In this document: positions 7,142 through 12,576 of the stretch, in pieces
How the letters are laid out: each line of letters starts with the position of its first letter
Numbering within the stretch: position 1 is the first letter of the stretch
Origin: JAYEIA01 sp034659855
GTDB lineage: Bacteria > Bacteroidota > Bacteroidia > Bacteroidales > JAADGE01
Assembly (NCBI GenBank): GCA_034659855.1
Contig: JAYEIA010000089.1
Coordinates: forward strand, 1 to 12,576
DNA: 12,576 nucleotides
Direction: 5' to 3'
Made by a program: the position numbers and the translations under genes
The notes under the pieces: model-generated
Told to the model about the DNA's origin: nothing
Seen by the model: only the letters and a program-made list of their open reading frames with translations
Databases searched by the model: none

Positions 7142-7336
7142 GTCTTGTTGTTTTAACTGTTATAATGTAAAAAGCCGTATTAGGCTTCAACTGCTTTTCT
7201 GTAAATTATTCGTCATATTTCATAAATGTAAATTTCTGCGTTATTTTAAAAGTTTTAAAATCTTCATTTACAATAGGTAAACTCCGGTTTAAAATTTCAG
7301 AATGCCTTAAACTTTACACTTTATGAAACACGCCAA

Positions 7337-8695
7337 TTATTCGTAAAGTTTTTTGAATTCGTCCATATCCAATTCAGAGTCGTCAAGTTTTACATTTTCT
7401 TTTATGAAATTAACCACTTTGTTTTCAATTACTTTTTCCGTAAATTTATTTCGGTCTTCCGGTTTTTCCAAATTTTTAGAAATAAATTGGTCCAATGTTT
7501 CCGGCGGCAATGATCCTAAATCAATGCCATATTGTTGCATTTGAGCTTGTGTAAATTTAGCCGACTCTTCTTTGAGTTCCTCTTCAGTCACTTCAAATTT
7601 CTCGGCTTCGGCCACTCGGTTGTTAATCACTCTCCATTTGAGGTCTTTTGTAAAATCGTCAAATTCTTCTTCCAATTTTTCTTCGGTCAGTTTGCCTTCT
7701 TTGTCTGTTTCCAGCAACCAACGTTTAAGGAATTCTTCCGGTAATTTTGGATTGTATCGTTCAATCAATTTTTCTTTGGCATCAACACTAAATCGGAAAT
7801 CTGATTCTTGTTCGTAAGCCTTAGCAATATTCGCTTTTATCTTTTCTGTGAATTCTTCTTCAGATTTCACATTGTCGGGTCCGAATGCTTTGTCAAAGAA
7901 CTCTTGATTTATTTCTGATTTTTCAAATTCAGTAATTTCGTTGATGGTCAGGTTAAAGAAAGGCTCAATATCAGCAACAGTTTCTTTATCAATACTTAAC
8001 ATACCGGCAAGTTCCGTATCGTTAGGATATGCTTTTTTAAGATCCACAGTCAGAGAATCTCCGGCCGCCTTATCTATAAATTGTTTCTTGATGTCTTCAT
8101 CTTTAATAATATCAACAGCTAATGTTGTATCTTGAGACAATATGCCGTCTTCTACAATCTCGCCGTCTTTGTTACTTTGCTTGATATCTGCTTTTAGGTA
8201 GGATTTCTCCCCGGTATTATCCATCTGCTTCATACTGCCAAACTGTTGCAAATATTTGTCTTTTTCTTTGTTTACCAGCTCGTCATCAATTTTTATGGTG
8301 TAATAAGGAATTTTTGTTCGTTTATCCAATGAGACTTCAACTTCGGGAGCTATTCCGACTTCAAAATTGAATTTATGCTCCGTATTATTATCAATATCTA
8401 ATGGTTCTTGACCTTCTGCCGGAAGGGGTTGCCCCAAAAGGCTCATCTCTTCCTTGGTGATGAAATCTGAAAGAGAACGAGAAACTAATTTGTCAATTTC
8501 TTGAACAGTAACCGAAGAACCGGCCATTTTTTTGATAAGTCCCATAGGTGCTTTTCCTTTTCTGAACCCTTTAACGGAAGCATCTTTTCTGTATTTTTTC
8601 AATTCTTGCTCTACTTGAGGTTTGTAATCTTCTTCTTTGATGCTTAAACTGATTACTGCTGTTAAGTCTTCTCTAATTTCTTTACTGATATTCAT
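7337..8695 (-). CDS. tig: Trigger factor, ribosome-associated chaperone
   Basis: Trigger factor binds the ribosome exit tunnel and shields nascent chains. The 452 residues include the N-terminal ribosome-docking signature GFRKGKAP (43-50) in the expected place. A central region (about 150-240) corresponds to the FKBP-like peptidyl-prolyl isomerase domain but is weakly conserved, so isomerase activity is doubtful. A long, charged, helical C-terminal arm region follows and ends in DDSELDMDEFKKLYE. I place the start at the ATG of MNISKEIREDL (8693-8695). The open frame continues upstream to 8839, but that would run through a terminator and into the tRNA gene. The order tig-clpP-clpX is conserved in many bacteria and couples folding with degradation. 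A perfect inverted repeat lies 46 bases upstream. Confidence 0.94.
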   Translation of the reverse strand: MNISKEIREDLTAVISLSIKEEDYKPQVEQELKKYRKDASVKGFRKGKAPMGLIKKMAGSSVTVQEIDKLVSRSLSDFITKEEMSLLGQPLPAEGQEPLDIDNNTEHKFNFEVGIAPEVEVSLDKRTKIPYYTIKIDDELVNKEKDKYLQQFGSMKQMDNTGEKSYLKADIKQSNKDGEIVEDGILSQDTTLAVDIIKDEDIKKQFIDKAAGDSLTVDLKKAYPNDTELAGMLSIDKETVADIEPFFNLTINEITEFEKSEINQEFFDKAFGPDNVKSEEEFTEKIKANIAKAYEQESDFRFSVDAKEKLIERYNPKLPEEFLKRWLLETDKEGKLTEEKLEEEFDDFTKDLKWRVINNRVAEAEKFEVTEEELKEESAKFTQAQMQQYGIDLGSLPPETLDQFISKNLEKPEDRNKFTEKVIENKVVNFIKENVKLDDSELDMDEFKKLYE

Positions 8696-8740
8696 TGAAA
8701 TAATTTTAAAGTAATATTTATAACTTTTTTTTACATTTTG

Positions 8741-8759
8741 AACAGACATTAAGTCTGTT
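8741..8759. promoter_or_regulatory. Inverted repeat upstream of tig
   Basis: AACAGAC and GTCTGTT are perfect 7-bp arms around a 5-base centre, between the tRNA terminator and the tig start. There is no T-tract after it in the tig direction, so it is not an obvious terminator. It could be an operator half-site pair or a 5' leader hairpin. Its function is unknown. Confidence 0.4.
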
Positions 8760-8767
8760 AAATAAAA

Positions 8768-8791
8768 AAACCGTCGGTAAGCCGACGGTTT
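8768..8791 (-). terminator. Intrinsic terminator after tRNA-Leu
   Basis: A perfect 10-bp stem (AAACCGTCGG and CCGACGGTTT) closes a 4-base loop. On the minus strand it is followed by a continuous run of T. It lies 10 bases beyond the tRNA 3' end and separates the tRNA transcript from tig. Confidence 0.9.
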
Positions 8792-8800
8792 CTTATCTTG

Positions 8801-8882
8801 TGCGGGTAAAGGGACTCGAACCCCCACGTCATAAGACATTAGATCCTAAGTCTAACGCGTCTGCCAATTTCGCCATACCCGC
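8801..8882 (-). tRNA. tRNA-Leu, anticodon UAG
   Basis: The minus strand folds into a class II tRNA of 82 bases. The acceptor stem GCGGGTA pairs with TACCCGC. A D-arm contains GGCGAAATTGGCAGACGC. The anticodon stem TTAGA/TCTAA holds the loop CTTAGGA, giving anticodon TAG (complement of 8846-8848), which reads CUN leucine codons. A short variable arm GTC-TTAT-GAC and a TTCGAGT T-loop follow. The T stem (GGGGG with CCCTT) has two G-U pairs at its base. The discriminator base is A, and CCA is not encoded, so it must be added after transcription. Confidence 0.95.
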
Positions 8883-8892
8883 AATGAGGTCG

Positions 8893-8900
8893 CAAAAGTA
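8893..8900 (-). promoter_or_regulatory. -7 promoter box of the tRNA-Leu gene
   Basis: On the minus strand this reads TACTTTTG, an exact TAnnTTTG match ending 10 bases before the tRNA 5' end. It lies after the dnaK terminator, so the tRNA probably has its own promoter. The nearest TTTG upstream (complement of 8912-8915) is too close for a standard -33 box. Confidence 0.5.
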
Positions 8901-8932
8901 GGATAAATTTTCAAAATAAAAAATAATAATAG

Positions 8933-8968
8933 GGAAATAATCGAGGATTTTATGCCTCGATTATTTCC
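8933..8968 (-). terminator. Intrinsic terminator after dnaK
   Basis: A perfect 14-bp stem (GGAAATAATCGAGG and CCTCGATTATTTCC) closes an 8-base loop, starting 9 bases beyond the dnaK stop codon. It is followed on the minus strand by a T-rich tract. Confidence 0.88.
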
Positions 8969-8977
8969 GGTATTTAT

Positions 8978-10924
8978 TTATTTTACTTCTTCATAATCTA
9001 CGTCTTGCACATCGTCGTCATCTTTTTTGTCATCACCTGACTGACCTTGTGCTCCGTCTTGATTATTAAAATTCATATCTTGAAAATTTGCTCCGTCTGC
9101 ACCTTGTGGTCCGCCTTGAGCACCACCTTGGTTGTACATCTCTTGAGTAGCAGCCTGGAAAACTTTGTTCAGTTCTTCAGTAGCCGCATCAATTCCGTCC
9201 AAATCTTCTGCTTTATGTGCTTCTTTTAATTTAGTGAGAGCTTGCTCAATCGGCTCTTTTTTCTCAGCAGGAATTTTATCGCCAAATTCTTTCAGTTGTT
9301 TTTCTGTTTGGAAAATGGTGCTGTCTGCTTTATTTATTTTGTCAATACGGTCTTTCGTTTGTGCATCGGCATCGGCATTTTCTTTGGCTTCTTGCTTCAT
9401 TTTTTCCACTTCTTCCTCAGTCAGTCCCGAAGAGGCTTCAATTCGAATGTTTTGCTCTTTACCTGTACCTTTATCTTTTGCCGAAACATTCATAATTCCG
9501 TCTGCATCAATGTCAAAGATTACTTCAATTTGCGGAACACCTCTTGGAGAAGGCGGAATGCTGTCTAAGTGGAATCGTCCTATGGTTTTGTTATCCCCGG
9601 CCATTGGTCGTTCTCCTTGAAGAACATGAATTTCAACAGACGGTTGATTGTCGGCAGCAGTAGTAAATGTTTCTGTCTTTTTTGTAGGAATCGTTGTATT
9701 CGATTCAATAAGTTTTGTCATTCGGCTGCCCATCGTTTCAATACCGAGAGACAACGGAGTAACATCCAACAACAATACATCTTTGACATCGCCTGAAAGG
9801 ACACCGCCTTGAATAGCAGCACCAACGGCTACCACTTCATCCGGATTAACTCCTTTTGAGGGGTCTTTGCCGAAAAATGCTTTAACTTTTTCCTGAATAG
9901 CCGGCATTCTTGTCGAGCCGCCTACAAGGATAATTTCGTCAATATCTGAGTTTGTCAAGTCGGCATCATCCATTGCTGCTTTACAAGGACCTATAACATT
10001 TTGGATTAATTGGTCAGCCAATTGCTCAAATTTTGAACGCGTCAGTTTTCTTACCAAGTGTTTCGGTATACCATCAACAGGCATTATATAAGGTAAGTTA
10101 ATTTCTGTACTTGTAGATGAAGATAGTTCAACTTTTGCTTTTTCGGCAGCTTCTTTCAGTCTTTGAAGAGCCATTGGGTCTTTTCTCAGGTCAATGTTTT
10201 CGTCCTTAAGAAATTCTTCAGCCAACCACTGGATAATTACTTCGTCAAAGTCATCTCCTCCGAGGTGTGTGTCGCCATTGGTAGATTTTACTTCAAAAAC
10301 GCCGTCGCCCAATTCCAATATGGAAATATCGAATGTTCCGCCGCCGAGGTCAAATACTGCAATGGTCTGGTCTTTGTCTTTTTTGTCAAGACCGTATGCC
10401 AATGATGCAGCTGTTGGTTCGTTAATAATTCGTCTGACTTTAAGTCCGGTAATTTCCCCGGCTTCTTTGGTGGCTTGTCTTTGAGAATCGTCAAAATATG
10501 CCGGTACCGTAATTACAGCCTCCGAAACTTCTTCGCCGAGATAATCTTCAGCGGTTTTCTTCATTTTCTGAAGAATCATTGCTGATATTTCTTGTGGGCT
10601 ATATTCTCTGCCGTCAATTTTTATTTTTGGTTGATTGTTATTGCCTTTCACAATCTTATAAGGCAGGCGTTTAACATCTTTGGATACATTGTCATATTTT
10701 TCGCCAATCAGTCTTTTTACCGAGTAAATCGTTTTCTCAGGATTGGTAATGGCTTGTCTTTTTGCCGGATCACCTACTTTGCGTTCTCCGCCTTCAACAA
10801 AAGCGACTACTGAGGGTGTTGTTCTTTTTCCTTCACTATTAGGTATTACAACCGGTTCGTTTCCTTCCATTACAGAAACAACTGAGTTTGTAGTTCCTAA
10901 ATCAATTCCGATAATTTTTCCCAT
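8978..10924 (-). CDS. dnaK: Molecular chaperone DnaK (Hsp70)
   Basis: DnaK is the cytosolic ATP-driven Hsp70 that binds exposed hydrophobic segments and works with DnaJ and GrpE. The 648 residues are full length. The nucleotide-binding domain carries the three Hsp70 signatures: GIDLGTTNS (6-14), the phosphate-2 motif DLGGGTFDIS (192-201) and ILVGGSTRMP later on. It also has the catalytic lysine K70 (SVKRLIG) and T197. The interdomain linker VLLLDVTPLSLG leads into the substrate-binding beta domain and helical lid. The tail is Gly/Gln/Asn-rich and then acidic, ending in VDYEEVK as expected for bacterial DnaK. The ATG at 10924 starts directly at the conserved MGKIIGIDLG. The gene appears monocistronic: no dnaJ or grpE lies in the window, and a terminator follows it. 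I found neither a CIRCE operator nor an exact -7 box in the 248 bases to tgt, so heat control is not visible from sequence. Confidence 0.98.
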   Translation of the reverse strand: MGKIIGIDLGTTNSVVSVMEGNEPVVIPNSEGKRTTPSVVAFVEGGERKVGDPAKRQAITNPEKTIYSVKRLIGEKYDNVSKDVKRLPYKIVKGNNNQPKIKIDGREYSPQEISAMILQKMKKTAEDYLGEEVSEAVITVPAYFDDSQRQATKEAGEITGLKVRRIINEPTAASLAYGLDKKDKDQTIAVFDLGGGTFDISILELGDGVFEVKSTNGDTHLGGDDFDEVIIQWLAEEFLKDENIDLRKDPMALQRLKEAAEKAKVELSSSTSTEINLPYIMPVDGIPKHLVRKLTRSKFEQLADQLIQNVIGPCKAAMDDADLTNSDIDEIILVGGSTRMPAIQEKVKAFFGKDPSKGVNPDEVVAVGAAIQGGVLSGDVKDVLLLDVTPLSLGIETMGSRMTKLIESNTTIPTKKTETFTTAADNQPSVEIHVLQGERPMAGDNKTIGRFHLDSIPPSPRGVPQIEVIFDIDADGIMNVSAKDKGTGKEQNIRIEASSGLTEEEVEKMKQEAKENADADAQTKDRIDKINKADSTIFQTEKQLKEFGDKIPAEKKEPIEQALTKLKEAHKAEDLDGIDAATEELNKVFQAATQEMYNQGGAQGGPQGADGANFQDMNFNNQDGAQGQSGDDKKDDDDVQDVDYEEVK

Positions 10925-11142
10925 TTTATTTTTATTTTCAAGTAATTAGTATTCTGTTTACTGTCCAATAATTATCAATCATTGTGCCGATATTGTTTTT
11001 AGTGCTTTTTCTGAAAAAAAGGCATCTTTAAGTACAAATCGACAGTTTGATCGGGTGTTTTTGTCTGTCAAAAAGGCAGATTTGATTTTTTTTTGTAAAA
11101 TTTGTCAATTTGGAGCTTATTTTTCAATACCGAGAATAATTG

Positions 11143-11150
11143 TATTTTTG
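11143..11150 (+). promoter_or_regulatory. -7 promoter box of tgt
   Basis: TATTTTTG matches TAnnTTTG and ends 22 bases before the tgt start codon, much like the arrangement at map. A -33 TTG at proper spacing is not clear. The rest of the dnaK-tgt spacer (10925-11142) is AT-rich with no gene that I can support. Confidence 0.5.
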
Positions 11151-11172
11151 TGGGTTGAAAATATACTGAATT

Positions 11173-12303
11173 ATGAAATTTAAGATACACAAACAAGACC
11201 CGAAAAGTTCTGCACGTACCGGTACTATAAAGACTGACCACGGCGAAATTAAAACCCCGATTTTTATGCCTGTAGGGACTGTGGGCAGCGTAAAAGGTAT
11301 TCACCAGAGAGAGCTCAGTGAGGATATTAAAGCACAAATTATATTGGGGAACACTTATCATTTGTATTTACGCCCTGGGAACGAGGTCATGAAACAGGCC
11401 GGGGGCTTGCATAAATTTATGAATTGGGATAAACCCATTTTGACCGATAGTGGCGGCTATCAAGTATTTTCATTGTCAGATCGCAGGAAAATTACCCAAG
11501 AGGGAGTAGAGTTCAGTTCTCATATTGACGGTTCAAAACACTTGTTTACTCCCGAAAGTGTTGTGGATACTGAACGAATTATCGGAGCGGATATTATTAT
11601 GGCTTTGGATGAATGTGCTCCTTACCCGGCAGATTTTGATTATGCCCAAAAATCGACAGAACTTACTCATCAATGGTTGAAAAGGGGAGTAGATTATTTT
11701 AGAAAAACAGACCCTTTATATGGGCATAAGCAGGCTTATTTTCCCATAGTGCAAGGCAGTACTTATAAAGATTTGCGAATAAAATCGGCAGAATTTATTG
11801 CTTCCATGGAATGTGAAGGAAATGCCATAGGCGGTTTGTCGGTGGGTGAGTCCCATGAGGTAATGTATGAAATGTTGGATATTGTAAATCATGTTTTGCC
11901 GCAAGACAAACCTCGCTACTTAATGGGCGTGGGCACACCGGAAAATATTTTGGAAGGAATTGCTTTGGGTACTGACATGTTTGACTGTGTAATGCCTACA
12001 AGAAACGGAAGACACGGGGTGTTATTCACTTGGGAAGGAACCATTAATATTAAGAATAAAAAATGGGAGAAAGATTTCTCGGTACTCGATGAACAGGGAA
12101 CTTCTTATGTTGACAGTTATTACACCAAGGCTTATTTGAGACATTTAGTGAAAGCGAATGAGCGACTGGCAGCTCAGATTGCAGGAATTCACAATTTGGC
12201 GTTTTATTTGGATTTGGTACGCTTTGCTCGAACTAAAATTGAAGAGGGTACATTCTCTGAGTGGAAAAACGAAGTAGTAAAAAAGCTTGGCAGAAGATTA
12301 TAA
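11173..12303 (+). CDS. tgt: tRNA-guanine transglycosylase (queuosine)
   Basis: Tgt swaps guanine at position 34 of Tyr, His, Asn and Asp tRNAs for the queuine precursor preQ1, the committing step of queuosine formation on tRNA. The 376 residues form the expected TIM barrel. D92 lies in TDSGGYQVFSL. D146 and C148 in DECAPYP recognise the base. GGLSVGE (220-226) is the substrate loop, and the nucleophile is D271 in MFDCVMPTRNGR. The zinc-binding subdomain is unusual. Where E. coli has a CxCxxC cluster before its histidine, this protein reads EQGTSYVDSYY (308-317), with no cysteine; H340 of GIHNLAFY remains. From memory, other Bacteroidota Tgt proteins also lack these cysteines, so this is probably a lineage trait rather than damage. 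A mobile element begins 8 bases after the stop codon. Confidence 0.96.
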   Translation: MKFKIHKQDPKSSARTGTIKTDHGEIKTPIFMPVGTVGSVKGIHQRELSEDIKAQIILGNTYHLYLRPGNEVMKQAGGLHKFMNWDKPILTDSGGYQVFSLSDRRKITQEGVEFSSHIDGSKHLFTPESVVDTERIIGADIIMALDECAPYPADFDYAQKSTELTHQWLKRGVDYFRKTDPLYGHKQAYFPIVQGSTYKDLRIKSAEFIASMECEGNAIGGLSVGESHEVMYEMLDIVNHVLPQDKPRYLMGVGTPENILEGIALGTDMFDCVMPTRNGRHGVLFTWEGTINIKNKKWEKDFSVLDEQGTSYVDSYYTKAYLRHLVKANERLAAQIAGIHNLAFYLDLVRFARTKIEEGTFSEWKNEVVKKLGRRL

Positions 12304-12311
12304 CTAATAAA

Positions 12312-12468
12312 TGAGTTCAGTTTAAAAAGCTATAAAGTTGAAAGATTATAAAGTTAAAGTACTAAAAATAAGAGTTTTAAGTTAATTATAAAATAATTTA
12401 TAAAACTCTGATAATTAAGCATATAACTTGTTTTACTAAAATAAAACATACGTTTTAGACCGGATTCA
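12312..12468 (+). mobile_element. MITE A copy 2, uninterrupted
   Basis: This 157-bp non-coding element is flanked by TAAA on both sides (12308-12311 and 12469-12472); the shared sequence extends to ATAAAT. Its inverted ends are TGAGTTCAGTTTAAAAAG on the left and TGAATCCGGTCTAAAACG read inward from the right. The centre holds an imperfect hairpin: AGAGTTTTA (12371-12379) with TAAAACTCT (12401-12409), and AATTAT with ATAATT inside it. It matches the reconstructed copy 1 without gaps at about 89 percent by my count. It lies right behind tgt, in the same orientation relative to the upstream gene as copy 1. Confidence 0.8.
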
Positions 12469-12472
12469 TAAA

Positions 12473-12576
12473 TTGAATGGTAAGTAGTAACACATTTGAA
12501 ATTGTAACTCTTTTAGATTATACAGCTTTTTTAAATATAGGTATGAATTTTTTTCTGAATTTAACTTATAGTAAGC
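12473..12576. other. Right edge, no recognisable feature
   Basis: About 100 AT-rich bases follow the second mobile element. I see no start of a gene, promoter box or hairpin that I would defend. Confidence 0.5.

Noticed and set aside
7172..7187. Hairpin AAGCC/GGCTT upstream of clpP
   Set aside because: A 5-bp stem in AT-rich DNA is too weak to call a terminator or regulatory site.
8696..8839. A longer trigger factor beginning at 8839
   Set aside because: The extra 48 codons run through a strong terminator and the 3' part of the tRNA-Leu gene. The conserved N terminus begins at 8695.
9165..9620. Long open frame (151 codons) antisense to dnaK
   Set aside because: It is a serine/phenylalanine-rich shadow of the dnaK reading frame, with no independent start signal or family resemblance.
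10925..11142. Possible CIRCE or other heat-shock operator upstream of dnaK
   Set aside because: No TTAGCACTC-type inverted repeat is present. GACAG at 11041-11045 with CTGTC at 11065-11069 is only a 5-bp pairing over a long loop.
11068..11361. Open frame of 97 codons on the minus strand over the tgt promoter
   Set aside because: Half of it is antisense to the conserved start of tgt and the rest lies in the dnaK-tgt promoter spacer. The composition is not protein-like.

Overview
The window looks like chromosomal DNA from a member of the Bacteroidota (Bacteroidetes). The DNA is AT-rich, start codons lack clear Shine-Dalgarno sites, and several genes are preceded by the phylum's TAnnTTTG -7 promoter box. 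The alanine dehydrogenase-like protein, the trigger factor, the N-terminally extended ClpP and a Tgt lacking its zinc cysteines all look like Bacteroidota versions of these families. I cannot name a genus. Nothing suggests a prophage, plasmid or integrative element. Most of the window is housekeeping genes, and the unusual material lies in the spacers.

Left part (1-4590): map (type I methionine aminopeptidase, +) has its own promoter. It converges with, and overlaps by 20 bp, an alanine dehydrogenase-like gene (-) whose cofactor and active-site motifs have drifted. Divergent from that gene is a 741-residue membrane phosphatase (+). It has a possible lipoprotein signal, a periplasmic jelly-roll sensor, seven membrane helices, a coiled coil and a complete SpoIIE/PP2C catalytic domain.

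Spacer 4591-5135 has no gene but is structured. It carries a 157-bp miniature inverted-repeat element (here 'MITE A') with its target-site duplication. A second, unrelated 198-bp element ('MITE B') has inserted into it, apparently at a TA. MITE B is nearly symmetric and could fold into a cloverleaf. An intact second copy of MITE A sits directly after tgt (12312-12468). It shows the pre-insertion sequence, so the nesting can be read at single-base level.

Central part (5082-10924, all -): a protein quality-control block, in transcription order dnaK, terminator, tRNA-Leu(UAG), terminator, tig (trigger factor), clpP, a terminator-like hairpin, clpX (GTG start), strong terminator. DnaK and trigger factor help new chains fold; ClpX unfolds condemned proteins and feeds them to the ClpP peptidase. 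tig-clpP-clpX is a widely conserved order, but the hairpins divide this stretch into several transcription units.

Right end (11143-12576): tgt (queuosine tRNA-guanine transglycosylase, +), divergent from dnaK, followed by MITE A copy 2 and about 100 bp with no recognisable feature. I found no new defence or metabolic system. The best candidates for something undescribed are the two small mobile elements, followed by the degenerate alanine dehydrogenase-like protein.
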